DNA of 64,000 bases from an uncultured Clostridium sp. (GCA_900548455.1 URKQ01000009.1:1-64000), one strand, 5' to 3'. Shown: positions 26,766-36,791, numbered from the stretch's first letter. Translations and numbers: made by a program. The notes: a model not told the origin generated them from the sequence alone.

Positions 26766-28667
26766 TTAATTCTGCTCTACAATTTTATAATAAACTCTAT
26801 AAGTTAATCTATAAACTATGATGTACAATATAAGAAAAACAAAGATAGTTGAGCAGGTAGCTATTATTAAAGTACTTGTACTATACATTCCAAACAAGGA
26901 CAATAACTTAATTATTATTTTAAAAGCAAACATTATATGAACTATAGCAATTAAAGGAGGTAAGAAAAATACCATTAAAATTTGTTTGTTTATTGTTCTT
27001 TTTACTTCTAATTTACTCATTCCCACCTTTTGCATAATTTTAAATCTTTCAGAATCATCATATCCCTCAGATATCTGCTTATAATATATTATCAAAACCG
27101 TTCCAATTATAAATAAAAGTCCTATAAAACTACCTAGAAAAATGAATCCTCCGTTAACAGAATAAAATTCTTCTCTATCAGTAAATATATCCTCCATAAC
27201 AGTTTCATCATACTCACTAATTTTACCTTTAACTTCATTTAAAAACTCCATAATATCATCTTGACTTCCATCAACATCAAAGGCAACATTATGTCTTGAT
27301 TTTTTAAAACTGTTTTCATCCACTGACTTTTCAATTGTATCAATAATAAAGTTATCCTTAACCACTATTATAAATTCCTCAATAAAGTCATTCTTATTTT
27401 CATTTGCAATTTTAATTTTTTCTAGTTCTTTTTTCACCTTAAATTTATTATTATTTATTATCACTTCACTATTATTAAATTCCTCTTCGGTATAAAGAGT
27501 GATGCCCTTTATATTACTTATATTAGTTACATCAATATTAGTACTACTAAAGCTGTTTCCATCTTTAAATCCTAAAAGCTCTAAAGTATCATATTCTGCA
27601 AAGTCCTTAACTTTAACATTATTGCTCATTCCTTCTTCTCTAGCATAAGTTAAAATATCGAAGATATCATTATTTACAGTTTTATCTATACCAATTTCAA
27701 TATCATAGGGATACTTTATTTTTAAACTTTCTTCTTGACCTGCATATAAAGAAATAGTAGTTGAAAGTGTGATCAATACTGCTGTACTTAAAATACAAAT
27801 GCTAGCAAGTCCTACAGCATTTTGCTTCATTCTATATAGCATTCCTGAAACAGATACAAAGTTATTTGTTTTATAAAAAAATTTTTTATTCTTCTTAAGC
27901 TTCTTTAAAAAGATTATGCTACCTGATACAAATGTTATATATGTTCCAATTATTACTAAAATAGTAGCTATAAAAAAGGTTGGAAATGATTTAATTGGTG
28001 AATCTATAGTTATTGCCATAATATATCCTGTTGCAAGAATTATAATTCCTAAAATCGCAACTACAACAGATGCCTTTGGCTCTTTTTCCCCCTTATTTCC
28101 TCCTCTTAGTAATTCCATAGGACTATTAGCTTTAACAGAACATAAATTAGCAATTAATATAGCTAAAAAAATTAAAGAAAATAATTTAAAGGTATTATAA
28201 ATTGCTAAAGGTGATATTGAAAATGTCAGTACCTCTTTAAGACGTAATAGTTTTATAAGTATTAAAAATAGTAGTTTACCTAAAATAGTTCCCCCTAAAA
28301 CACCTAATATTAAGCTAACTAGTGCTATTATTATTGTTTCAATTGAAAGTACTCTAGCTATATGTTTTTTCTCCATTCCTAAAACATTATAAATTCCTAT
28401 TTCCTTTTTTCTTCTCTTAATTAAAAAGCTGTTAATATAAAACAAAAATATCACTGCAATTATTCCAATTATCACTACTCCAGCTCTTAAAATCATTACT
28501 AATTGGTCTGCACCTCTAAATCCCTTTAACCCTTCATTTAGTAAAATAGAATCCATAACATAGTAAGTTACAACGGCACAGATACACGCTAATATATATG
28601 GTACATATATTTTGCTATTCTTTTTTAAATTAGTCCAAGCAATTTTTAAATAAAAAGAATTATTCAT
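26766..28667 (-). CDS. BceB-type FtsX permease, peptide-antibiotic ABC transporter
   Basis: A 633-residue membrane protein with ten predicted helices in the BceB pattern: one N-terminal helix, a first FtsX domain with KRRKKEIGIYNVLGMEKKHI, a large extracellular domain (~310-510), and a last group of three helices. It overlaps the ATPase gene by eight bases. In the Bce systems the extracellular domain meets peptide antibiotics such as bacitracin, and the permease also talks to the cognate histidine kinase. The kinase and regulator lie just upstream. Which peptide it responds to is not visible. There is no separate terminator hairpin that I see after it; the riboswitch of the next operon follows. 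Confidence 0.88.
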   Translation of the reverse strand: MNNSFYLKIAWTNLKKNSKIYVPYILACICAVVTYYVMDSILLNEGLKGFRGADQLVMILRAGVVIIGIIAVIFLFYINSFLIKRRKKEIGIYNVLGMEKKHIARVLSIETIIIALVSLILGVLGGTILGKLLFLILIKLLRLKEVLTFSISPLAIYNTFKLFSLIFLAILIANLCSVKANSPMELLRGGNKGEKEPKASVVVAILGIIILATGYIMAITIDSPIKSFPTFFIATILVIIGTYITFVSGSIIFLKKLKKNKKFFYKTNNFVSVSGMLYRMKQNAVGLASICILSTAVLITLSTTISLYAGQEESLKIKYPYDIEIGIDKTVNNDIFDILTYAREEGMSNNVKVKDFAEYDTLELLGFKDGNSFSSTNIDVTNISNIKGITLYTEEEFNNSEVIINNNKFKVKKELEKIKIANENKNDFIEEFIIVVKDNFIIDTIEKSVDENSFKKSRHNVAFDVDGSQDDIMEFLNEVKGKISEYDETVMEDIFTDREEFYSVNGGFIFLGSFIGLLFIIGTVLIIYYKQISEGYDDSERFKIMQKVGMSKLEVKRTINKQILMVFFLPPLIAIVHIMFAFKIIIKLLSLFGMYSTSTLIIATCSTIFVFLILYIIVYRLTYRVYYKIVEQN

Positions 28668-29430
28668 TTGCCTTTACACCTCCAGTAGATAAAAGAGTTA
28701 ATGTATCTGAAATCTTTTTATACATCTCATCTTTATTCATAGCTCCTTTATATATTTCATTAAAAAGCTTTCCGTCTTTTATAAACATTACTCTACTTGC
28801 ATGACTAGCAGCCATTGTACTATGAGTTACCATAACTATTGTTTGTCCACTTTTATTGATATCTGAAAACAAATCTAAAAGCTCGGAGGAGGACTTAGAA
28901 TCTAAGGCTCCTGTTGGTTCATCTGCAAGTATTAACTTTGGATTTGTAATAAGGGCTCTAGCTACTGCAACTCTTTGCTTTTGACCTCCTGAAACTTCAT
29001 ATGGGTATTTTTCTAATATATCTTCTATTCCAAGCTTTTTAGCTATTGGTAAAAGCCTTTTATTCATTTCATCATAACCTTTTCCAGATAAAACTAAGGG
29101 TAGAAATATATTATCCTTTAATGAAAAAGTATCTAGCAAGTTAAAATCCTGAAATACATATCCTAAATGATTTCTTCTAAATTCAGAGATTTTACTTTCT
29201 TTTATATTTACAATGTTTTGACCTTCTAAGATAACCTCACCACTAGTTGGCTTGTCAAAGGATGCTAAAGCATTTAAAAGTGTTGTTTTTCCTGAGCCTG
29301 ATTCACCCATGATTGCAACATACTCACCATTTTCCACAGAAAATGAAATATCATTTAAAGCCTGAACCTTATTGCCTCCAAACATTGTAGTATATATTTT
29401 TCTTAAATTTTTTACTTCTAATAACTTCAT
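28660..29430 (-). CDS. BceA-type ABC transporter ATPase
   Basis: A 256-residue ATPase of the MacB/BceA class. Walker A GESGSGKTTLLNAL, Q-loop GYVFQDFNLLDTFSLKDN, signature EVSGGQKQRVAVARAL, Walker B LILADEPTGALDS and HSTMAASHA are complete. AAAGGAGAAA precedes the ATG. It is coupled to the permease gene by overlap and follows the BceRS-like sensor pair, forming a full resistance module. The function is energising peptide-antibiotic removal or target release. Confidence 0.9.
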   Translation of the reverse strand: MKLLEVKNLRKIYTTMFGGNKVQALNDISFSVENGEYVAIMGESGSGKTTLLNALASFDKPTSGEVILEGQNIVNIKESKISEFRRNHLGYVFQDFNLLDTFSLKDNIFLPLVLSGKGYDEMNKRLLPIAKKLGIEDILEKYPYEVSGGQKQRVAVARALITNPKLILADEPTGALDSKSSSELLDLFSDINKSGQTIVMVTHSTMAASHASRVMFIKDGKLFNEIYKGAMNKDEMYKKISDTLTLLSTGGVKANE

Positions 29431-29498
29431 TTTAAATTTCTCCTTTAATTCAATTTATAGAATATATTCTTGACTACAAATTTATTATATAAAAAAAA

Positions 29499-29532
29499 GA
29501 AATGCACTGCCTTAGAAACAGCTTACATTTCT
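29499..29532 (-). terminator. Weak hairpin between sensor kinase and ABC genes
   Basis: AGAAATG and CATTTCT arms with a poorly paired middle; an A run lies at the left. It may separate the constitutive sensor operon from the inducible transporter operon. The same gap should hold the regulated promoter of bceAB. Confidence 0.4.
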
Positions 29533-29584
29533 TCTAATAACCTTACATCTATGAAAGGTTTATTTATTTTACTACAGAACCTAT

Positions 29585-30601
29585 CTATTCTATTTCAAAT
29601 TTAGCTGTAGAAAAGTCTATTGCCACCTTCGTTCCTTCTCCAACTGATGAGGAAATATATATATTATGTGATAGCTTATTTAAAATCTCCCTACATAAAT
29701 ATAAGCCTATACCAGTTGCTTTTTTATCCATACGTCCATTGTATCCAGTAAATCCTTTATCGAAAACCCTATTAATATCTTCCTCACTAATGCCAATACC
29801 TGTATCTTCAATTATAAGAGTATCTTCTCTATCTTTATCCATATATATGTATATGCATCCACCATTAGTATATTTTAAAGCATTAGATATAACTTGTTCT
29901 AATACAAAAGAAATCCACTTGTCATCAGTTATCACAACATTATCAAACTCTTCAATATTTAATGTTATCTTTCCTCTAATAAAATTAACAGCATATTTTT
30001 TTACTACTCCTTTAACAAGTGTTGAAAGTGAGTATTCTTGAAGTTTCAAATCTGAGGATAAACTATCTAATCTTATGTAGTGTAAAACCATATCTACATA
30101 TTGTTGGATTTTAAAAACTTCTTGTTCCATAATCCACTTATCATCACCACTGTCCATGGATTGTATCATCATAGACAATGCCGCTATTGGAGTTTTAATT
30201 TGGTGAACCCACATAGTATAATAATCAACCATATCACTATAGTTATTATCTACCTTTGATAAAACCTCCAAATTATGTTCATATATATGACTAATAATAT
30301 CTTCATAATCTTTTTCAATTAGTCCCTGAGTGTTATGTAACTTTTTTAGCTCAAACTCTATATTATTATCCATGTTCTTTAAATACAGATGCTTTTTATA
30401 ATACTTATAAAAATCATATAAAAACAATATAAACCCTAGGGTAACCACTAATAAAGTGGCATATAGAGCAGGCTCCTTAGGTATATCATAAAGAAAATAT
30501 ACAAGAAAATATATTATTATAAAAATCATAAATCTAATTATAACCTTAGTACTTTCCTTTAAATACTTAATTAATATAAGAAAAACGCTATCCTGCTTCA
30601 T
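29585..30601 (-). CDS. BceS-type intramembrane-sensing histidine kinase
   Basis: About 338 residues with two N-terminal helices (~25-45 and ~50-68) and a very short loop between them, the intramembrane-sensing layout. The H-box is HQIKTPIAALSMMIQSMD. The ATPase domain shows FVLEQVISNALKYT, IEDTGIGI and GYNGRMDKKATGIGLYLCRE. The ATG at 30601 follows AGG at normal distance; the GTG at 30610 is less likely. Its start overlaps or abuts the regulator stop. Such kinases lack a sensor domain and get the signal from the BceAB transporter next door. Confidence 0.9.
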   Translation of the reverse strand: MKQDSVFLILIKYLKESTKVIIRFMIFIIIYFLVYFLYDIPKEPALYATLLVVTLGFILFLYDFYKYYKKHLYLKNMDNNIEFELKKLHNTQGLIEKDYEDIISHIYEHNLEVLSKVDNNYSDMVDYYTMWVHQIKTPIAALSMMIQSMDSGDDKWIMEQEVFKIQQYVDMVLHYIRLDSLSSDLKLQEYSLSTLVKGVVKKYAVNFIRGKITLNIEEFDNVVITDDKWISFVLEQVISNALKYTNGGCIYIYMDKDREDTLIIEDTGIGISEEDINRVFDKGFTGYNGRMDKKATGIGLYLCREILNKLSHNIYISSSVGEGTKVAIDFSTAKFEIE

Positions 30602-30602
30602 A

Positions 30603-31277
30603 CTATTCACCTATTATATATCCAATACCCTTTTTTGTTTTTATAAAGTCACAAAGTCCTAAATCCTCAAGTTTTTTTCTAATTCTTGTAACATTCACAG
30701 TCAATGTATTATCATCAATAAAACTTTCACTTTCCCAAAGATGTTTCATTATATCTTCTCTAGATACAACATTATTCTTATTTTCTAAAAGAATTTGCAA
30801 TATCTTAAATTCGTTTTTGCTAAGATCAAGTTTGTCATCCTTATAAACTAAAGTAGCATCTGACAAGTTAAGTACAGCTCCTCTACATTCAAGAATATTA
30901 CTTTGTCCACCAAAAGAATAGGTCCTTCTTATTAAAGCTTGTACCTTTGCTACCATAACATTTAAATCAAAGGGTTTTGCAATAAAATCATCAGCCCCCA
31001 TATTTATAGCCATTATAAGATTCATATTATCACTAGCAGAAGAAGCAAATATTATTGGAACCTTAGAAATTTTTCTTATTTCTGTACACCAATGATAACC
31101 ATTATAAAAAGGTAATACTATATCTAAAATTACAAGCTGAGGATCATACTTTAGAAATTCATTTAAAACATTATTAAAGTCTCTAACAACTTCAGCTTCA
31201 TATCCCCACTTACCAAGATGATTTCTCATTATTTCTGATATGGTCTTGTCATCTTCTACAATTAATACTTTGTACAT
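30603..31277 (-). CDS. BceR-type OmpR-family response regulator
   Basis: A 224-residue regulator. The receiver domain has VEDDKTI, the phospho-acceptor Asp in LVILDIVLPFYNGYHW, and the GADDFIAKPFD segment. The OmpR winged helix begins near residue 130 (LSKNEFKILQILLENKNNVVS in sequence) and ends in TVNVTRIRKKLEDLG and KTKKGIGYII. It is first in its operon, followed by the kinase. The expected target is the promoter in front of the ATPase gene at 29430. Confidence 0.92.
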   Translation of the reverse strand: MYKVLIVEDDKTISEIMRNHLGKWGYEAEVVRDFNNVLNEFLKYDPQLVILDIVLPFYNGYHWCTEIRKISKVPIIFASSASDNMNLIMAINMGADDFIAKPFDLNVMVAKVQALIRRTYSFGGQSNILECRGAVLNLSDATLVYKDDKLDLSKNEFKILQILLENKNNVVSREDIMKHLWESESFIDDNTLTVNVTRIRKKLEDLGLCDFIKTKKGIGYIIGE

Positions 31278-31341
31278 TTTTTGTCCCCCATAAAACTCAT
31301 ATTTAAAGCATTATCATTATATCATATGTTTAGCAATGAAT

Positions 31342-31382
31342 AAAAAGTGTACTGCTGAAAAGCTTTCAGTAATACACTTTTT
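31342..31382. terminator. Terminator after the small secreted-protein gene
   Basis: AAAAAGTGTA and TACACTTTTT outer arms with an inner TGCTGAAAAGCTTTCAG stem, right after the stop of the minus-strand gene. Confidence 0.75.
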
Positions 31383-31396
31383 ACATTTTAATATAT

Positions 31397-31771
31397 TTAT
31401 TTTTCTTTTATATAATCAATATATATTTCGCCATCTCCATAAACTATTACAGTATCACCCTCTAGAAGTGTACCTTGGGAAAAAAGGGCTGAATCTCTTC
31501 CTAAAGAACTTCCATTTAATCCTGTAGAATCAAATCTTTTTGAATATCGCTCAATACAATCTTTATCGATAATATACACATACATAATAGAATCTGGTTT
31601 ATTAAGCGATATTTTATATACTCCTGGAACTAATCCGCCTTTATCTGACTTAACCTTATATTGGCCTTTTGACAGTAAATTTGAAGTTGGATTTTGTGGA
31701 ATAGCAAAAACATTTGAACTTAAGGATACTAAAATTAACAATGTTAGAATTACAAACTTAATTTTTTTCAT
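31397..31771 (-). CDS. Small secreted protein, 124 residues
   Basis: A typical signal peptide (MKKIKFVILTLLILVSLSSN, cleavage near VFA) gives a mature protein of about 100 residues. The mature part alternates beta-strand and turn patterns (GGLVPGVYKISLNK, MYVYIIDKD, GDTVIVYGDGEIYIDYI), suggesting a small beta-sandwich. It has one cysteine and no anchor. AAGGAGA lies before the ATG. It is transcribed upstream-to-downstream toward the BceR gene but has its own terminator. I do not recognise the family. Confidence 0.65.
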   Translation of the reverse strand: MKKIKFVILTLLILVSLSSNVFAIPQNPTSNLLSKGQYKVKSDKGGLVPGVYKISLNKPDSIMYVYIIDKDCIERYSKRFDSTGLNGSSLGRDSALFSQGTLLEGDTVIVYGDGEIYIDYIKEK

Positions 31772-31866
31772 ATATTAAATCTCCTTTTGTACATTATTAA
31801 TATTAGTTTGTATCTAAAGTTAAAAAGTATTCTCCACTAAACCATAATTAATCTCTACTGAGCTAT

Positions 31867-32976
31867 TTAATACTCCTTTGGATCAACTTGCATGGCAGTA
31901 TAACCTTCCTTATTTGTGTCATCATAATGCCACCACTCATTAATATATCCTGAAAATCCTGCTTCCAGCATTGCTTCATTTAAATCATTATAATACTTTT
32001 CTTGTTCTTCTGTCCTCTTATAATCTCTATGAGCTCTTTCTGAAAAATCATCAAATCCACTCTGCATATTAAGTTCATTACCCTCAAGATCACAAAGTGT
32101 AACATCTAATGAAACTCCAAGTTCATGGGACCTGTTAGGATTTGGTTTAGCTACAAAATTAGGATCTGGATACACATCCCATAGCTTTTGTTGAGCGTAA
32201 GTAGGTCTATAAGCATCCCAAACTTTAATTCTATATCCTTTCTCTTTTAATATAGAGTTTGCCTTGGCAAGTTTTTCAGCCGTGCCATTTCTAGCAATGG
32301 CTTGTTTAAAATCATATATAACTTGCCCTGTAAAATTATCAGAAGTGGCATACCTTAAATCAATTACTATAGAAGAATCTACCTTCTGCAAGTTAAGAAA
32401 ATCTGAATTATTTGAACCTGCTTCATTTGAACTAACTTCTATTGCTTTTATTGACCTTTCCTCAAGCACACTAAAAACAATAGCAATGTCTTCTTGATTT
32501 TTTTCTTTAAATTTCTTACTTGTATGAGAATCTACCTTGCTTTTTAAATCTTCTGCTTCTTTAATAGTTATATCTTCTCTAACTTGCTTTTTCCCATAAT
32601 TACTGAACATAGAGAGAAGCTCTTCCTTAATGTCATACATTAATTTAGCACTTGCATACTCTTCTTTTAATTGATTAAATGTTGCTATCTCTCCTTCACT
32701 TAAATTATTAGCTTCAACATTATTTATTAATTCTTCCGCTGCCTCAAGCTGAACATTCGATATATCTTCTTTAATAAAATCTTTTTTATCATTTATATAT
32801 AACTCATCTACTGCAACTTTTGCAGTATTTAATCTTGTAGTAATATCACTTTGCAATCTGTTTTTGTGTATTTCACTGCTATTATTAAAATAAAATATGC
32901 CCACCCCTATGATGCATAATATAAATATCCAAAAAAGTCCCCATTCAATTTTTCTTATAATATTCCCTCCTAACAA
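31867..32976 (-). CDS. Membrane-anchored D-alanyl-D-alanine dipeptidase, VanX-like
   Basis: Up to 369 residues: an N-terminal helix (~12-30), a ~150-residue helical region probably coiled, and a C-terminal M15D peptidase domain from ~190. The zinc and catalytic set of VanX is intact: Arg257 in WDAYRPTY, His284 and Asp291 in SHELGVSLD, Glu347 and His350 in NEWWH, with the same spacings as VanX. It would hydrolyse D-Ala-D-Ala outside the membrane, unlike the cytoplasmic VanX. No vanH/vanA genes are present. The start is odd: the frame opens with TTG at 32976, upstream of the AGGAGGG site, while the codon six bases after that site is ATA at 32958. Confidence 0.82.
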   Translation of the reverse strand: MLGGNIIRKIEWGLFWIFILCIIGVGIFYFNNSSEIHKNRLQSDITTRLNTAKVAVDELYINDKKDFIKEDISNVQLEAAEELINNVEANNLSEGEIATFNQLKEEYASAKLMYDIKEELLSMFSNYGKKQVREDITIKEAEDLKSKVDSHTSKKFKEKNQEDIAIVFSVLEERSIKAIEVSSNEAGSNNSDFLNLQKVDSSIVIDLRYATSDNFTGQVIYDFKQAIARNGTAEKLAKANSILKEKGYRIKVWDAYRPTYAQQKLWDVYPDPNFVAKPNPNRSHELGVSLDVTLCDLEGNELNMQSGFDDFSERAHRDYKRTEEQEKYYNDLNEAMLEAGFSGYINEWWHYDDTNKEGYTAMQVDPKEY

Positions 32977-33035
32977 ATTTTTATATGATTATTTTACCAT
33001 ATTATTCAACTATTTACTTTAATTTGTATACAAAA

Positions 33036-33070
33036 AAACACCGTTGCAAATAAAAAATCTGCAACGATGT
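33036..33070 (-). terminator. Terminator after the 58-residue membrane-protein gene
   Basis: AACACCGTTGCA (33036-33047) pairs with TGCAACGATGTT (33059-33070) with one mismatch; A and T runs flank it. Confidence 0.7.
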
Positions 33071-33093
33071 TTTTTAACTTCTTTATGGTTTTG

Positions 33094-33270
33094 TTACTTT
33101 ATCGATCCAATTACACAAATACCTAGCCGTACTATAACTCCAATCAACACACATCCGTAGATAGTATTAGTATCTGTAACTTCCCCTTTAACTGCTTTCT
33201 TAATAATGATAACAGTATTAATATAAAGCAATATACTACAAATGATTAATATCCACAAAAGCACAATCAC
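33094..33270 (-). CDS. Small two-helix membrane protein
   Basis: About 58 residues with two hydrophobic helices (VLLWILIICSILLYINTVII and the C-terminal GCVLIGVIVRLGICVIGSI) and a short charged loop KKAVKGEVTDTN between. The long frame begins with TTG inside a GGGGGG site; the GTG at 33270, six bases after that site, is a better start. It has its own terminator. It is not recognised; it may be a small membrane-stress or accessory protein. The coding call rests on the site and the clean helix pattern. Confidence 0.5.
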   Translation of the reverse strand: MIVLLWILIICSILLYINTVIIIKKAVKGEVTDTNTIYGCVLIGVIVRLGICVIGSIK

Positions 33271-33383
33271 ATATATCCCCCCCAAGAACGCTCCAATTTA
33301 ATACTATTATATCATTTTTTTACACAATAACGCCTTTAATTTTTTAAATAAATTAAAATAGATATCTTCAACCTGATTCAAGA

Positions 33384-36300
33384 CTACTCATTAGATTTTA
33401 AGGCATCAATCATATTTACTTTTTTAAGTTTCCTATGCATCATTACCATAACCAAAGTTGAAAATAATATAGTTAATAAAATAGCATATATATAGCTTGA
33501 AATAAAGATATTGGGAGACATCATCATAGAATCAGATTCAGCTGTATTTAGCACAAAGCTGTGAAGAATCTTTCCTAGGAAAGTTCCCATAAGTATCCCT
33601 AAAATCGTTAAAATAAAGTTTTCTCTAAAAATGTACATTGTTACTTCTCTGTCATAAAAACCTAATACTTTAATAGTTGATAGCTCTCTAATTCTTTCAG
33701 AAACATTTATATTATTTAAGTTATAAAGAACTACAAAAGCAAGTCCCCCTGCAGATACGATGAGTATAATTACAACAATATTTAAAGTCCCCATAATATT
33801 TTCTGAAGAAGCTGCTAAATTTGAAGTTAAAGTAACATTTACAACTTTATCACAATCCATAAGAATACTTGCCACTGTATCCTCTTCACCCTCTGCAATA
33901 TTCAGCTTTAAAAGTTGAGAATTAAACTTTGGTTCTTCCCCAATTACTTGTTTATAATACGAAGGTGACATATAAAGTGAATGATTTAAATAATTTTCCA
34001 CTATGGCAGAAACCTTAACCTCATAGGAATTATTATCTTCATCGGTAAAAGTTATAATATCTCCTTTAGAAACATCTAAAAGTTTTGCAAGCTTTTCATT
34101 AATAATAACACCTTCATCTGAAAGCTCATAAACTTCTTCAGTTTTTCTATCATTTAATAAAACAAATTCATTTAACTCACTATCATCCATTGGAATAACC
34201 ATACTTACATTTTGCTTATTCATACCTTCTTTTATAAAACTTACAGTCTCCATATGAACTCCTAAGCTATTTTCAAACTCCTTAATACCATATAAAACAT
34301 TATAAAATTTTTCATCTTCTTCTCTAGATGAATCCTCATCAAAGGTTACAATAGCTTGATATTTCCAAATGTTATTAAATTGTTTTTCTGTAAGCTCACT
34401 TATTGAATCCTTTAAGCCAAATCCAGTTATAACCATTCCCGTACAAGCAGCTATTCCAAATACAGTCATAACCATCCTCTGTTTATATCTAAAAAGGTTC
34501 CTAAAGGTTACCTTTTGATTGAAGTTTAATCTTCTCCAAATAGGTTTAATTCTTTCCAGTAAAATCTTCTTACCCATCTTAGGTGCTTTAGGCTGCATAA
34601 GTGCAGAAGGGTTACTTTTAAGATCTACTTTTAAAACTATAAGGGAAGCTCCAACTGTACATATTACTGATAAAATAGTAGACTGCAATATATATGAAGG
34701 ATAATATATAACCTTTAAACTTGGCATTACATATTGGTTAGAATAAGCTTCATATATAACCTTAGGAAATAAATTAAATCCTATTATTACCCCTAAAAAG
34801 CTTCCAATTATACTAGCAAGTGAAGCATAAATTACATACTTTTTAGCAATTTCTATATTGTTATATCCTAAGGCCTTTAATGTCCCAATTTCTAATCTAT
34901 TTTCTTCTACCATTCGAGTCATAGTAGTAAGACATATTAAAACTGCCACTATAAAGAAAAACATAGGAAACACCGTAGCAATGGCTGATAATCGTTTAAC
35001 TACATCATTAAACTCAGAATAACCAGGATTATCATTTCTATCAAAGAAGTAATACTTACCCTCTTTCAAGGAATTTATTTCTTCTTCTGCTTTTTTCATT
35101 TCATCTTTAGCCTCTAAAAGCTGACCTTCACTTTCTTCTATTTCTAAAAGAGCACTTGAAATGTCTCCTTCCGCCTTAATAAGGTCTTCTCTAGATTTTT
35201 CAAGTTCCTTTAATCCTTGTTCCTTTGCGCCCTGTAATTTTTCCCTGGAAATAATTAACTCGTATTTCCCATCACTTATTTTATTTTCTTCTTCATTAAG
35301 TTTTTCTTTGGCTATCCTATAATCTTTAAGCTGTCCATTATAAAGGTCTTCCCCTCTTTTGTATTCACGCACTGAAGTTACTAAAATGTTTAACCTTTCA
35401 ACTTGATTCTTTAAACTTACCACTAAATTATCAATTTCATTACTCAAAGTTAAAGCTGTATTAATGTCCTGAGGGTTATCCTTAAGAGTTACTATTAAAC
35501 CTTCCAAATTTTTTTCTCCTAAATTTGAAATAGTTTTACTCCAAGTTTCTATTTTTTCCATGGGAATAGTTTTGTTTTCATTCAATCCATCTATGGTTGT
35601 TTTAATATCCTTAGATAACCCATTATAACTATTAATTAGTAAATTCATATTATCTATAGAACTTTGAAGTTCAGTCAAATCTTCATCCGGATTAATACCT
35701 TCACTTATAAGTTCATTTTTAGCTTTATCAATATTAATTTTAGAAGTTTCCAGTTCCTTATTCCATAATTCAAGCTTCTCTTTTTCTTTACTTATCTGCT
35801 GCTGTCCTGATGCAATCTGAGCTTCACCTTTCTCAATTTCACTTTCAGCTTTATTCATATTTCTATTAAAATCAATAACAGCTTTATCATAGGCTGATTT
35901 TCCATTATTAAGAGTTAATTTATGATTTTCAATTTCCGCTCTTCCCTCAAGAAGTTTTTCTTCACCATTCTTAATCTCTTCATAACCATCTTTAAGTTTA
36001 TCCTTAGTTTCATTCTTTAATTCTTCAACCCTCAAAGTAGTTCTTTCAAAGTATAATGACTTTAAATACTCATTATTTTCTTTCATTTTTTCTTTATATT
36101 CATCACTATAAGCCCCAAGGTTTTCTACATTATTAAACTTTACATATATTTCTGTATATGTGTCCATGGCAATATCTTTTTTATTAATAACTGCAAAATA
36201 ATCAATAGTACCTTTACCTACTGTTGTGGTTGGTTTTGTAAGTCTTTCTATATAAAGAGGACTTTTAACTATACCTACTATTTCAAAAGAAGTTTTATTA

Positions 36301-36791
36301 AAAGACTTCATTGTCTCCTTATCAGATTCAATAGTATATATACTACCAATGTTTAAATTTTTATTGTTCCTTAAAGCTCCTTCATCAATTACAATCTCTC
36401 CACTTTTTTCAGGAAGTCTTCCCTCCACTAAAATTAAATTATTAATATTAGATGGATTTTCACTATCATACTCCATAAAACGAACTACACTATTTTCATT
36501 AACCAAATTGGCATCAATGGTATGTGACCCATAATAGCTTAAAACCCTATCACTTTCCTCTAGTAATTTTAGATCATTATCACTAAGCCCTAAATTTGAT
36601 ATAATTTTACTGTCCATGAGGTTTTGACTGATATAAAAAGATTCCATGGCACTTTTCATATTTGGTCCTGCTGCTTTAATTCCTGAATAAAAAGCTGTGC
36701 CTAATAAAATAATGATTAAAATAGAAATAAATCTGGCCCTTGATGATTTTAATTCTCTAAAAATTGATTTAGTATATATTTTGTTTTTCAT
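33384..36791 (-). CDS. Large FtsX-type ABC permease with extracellular coiled coil
   Basis: A 1135-residue protein. The layout is one N-terminal helix (~18-38), an extracellular MacB-like domain to ~245, a long coiled coil rich in Glu and Lys (~255-590), a first FtsX core of three helices (~610-740), a short linker and second N-terminal helix (~780), a second extracellular domain, and a final FtsX core (~1005-1125). TMTRMVEENRLEIGTLKALG and VSERIRELSTIKVLGFYDRE mark the two FtsX cores. It follows the ATPase gene by 11 bases. Such proteins move lipids, peptides or drugs mechanically across the envelope. Control by the TetR protein at 38006 is likely. Confidence 0.88.
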   Translation of the reverse strand: MKNKIYTKSIFRELKSSRARFISILIIILLGTAFYSGIKAAGPNMKSAMESFYISQNLMDSKIISNLGLSDNDLKLLEESDRVLSYYGSHTIDANLVNENSVVRFMEYDSENPSNINNLILVEGRLPEKSGEIVIDEGALRNNKNLNIGSIYTIESDKETMKSFNKTSFEIVGIVKSPLYIERLTKPTTTVGKGTIDYFAVINKKDIAMDTYTEIYVKFNNVENLGAYSDEYKEKMKENNEYLKSLYFERTTLRVEELKNETKDKLKDGYEEIKNGEEKLLEGRAEIENHKLTLNNGKSAYDKAVIDFNRNMNKAESEIEKGEAQIASGQQQISKEKEKLELWNKELETSKINIDKAKNELISEGINPDEDLTELQSSIDNMNLLINSYNGLSKDIKTTIDGLNENKTIPMEKIETWSKTISNLGEKNLEGLIVTLKDNPQDINTALTLSNEIDNLVVSLKNQVERLNILVTSVREYKRGEDLYNGQLKDYRIAKEKLNEEENKISDGKYELIISREKLQGAKEQGLKELEKSREDLIKAEGDISSALLEIEESEGQLLEAKDEMKKAEEEINSLKEGKYYFFDRNDNPGYSEFNDVVKRLSAIATVFPMFFFIVAVLICLTTMTRMVEENRLEIGTLKALGYNNIEIAKKYVIYASLASIIGSFLGVIIGFNLFPKVIYEAYSNQYVMPSLKVIYYPSYILQSTILSVICTVGASLIVLKVDLKSNPSALMQPKAPKMGKKILLERIKPIWRRLNFNQKVTFRNLFRYKQRMVMTVFGIAACTGMVITGFGLKDSISELTEKQFNNIWKYQAIVTFDEDSSREEDEKFYNVLYGIKEFENSLGVHMETVSFIKEGMNKQNVSMVIPMDDSELNEFVLLNDRKTEEVYELSDEGVIINEKLAKLLDVSKGDIITFTDEDNNSYEVKVSAIVENYLNHSLYMSPSYYKQVIGEEPKFNSQLLKLNIAEGEEDTVASILMDCDKVVNVTLTSNLAASSENIMGTLNIVVIILIVSAGGLAFVVLYNLNNINVSERIRELSTIKVLGFYDREVTMYIFRENFILTILGILMGTFLGKILHSFVLNTAESDSMMMSPNIFISSYIYAILLTILFSTLVMVMMHRKLKKVNMIDALKSNE

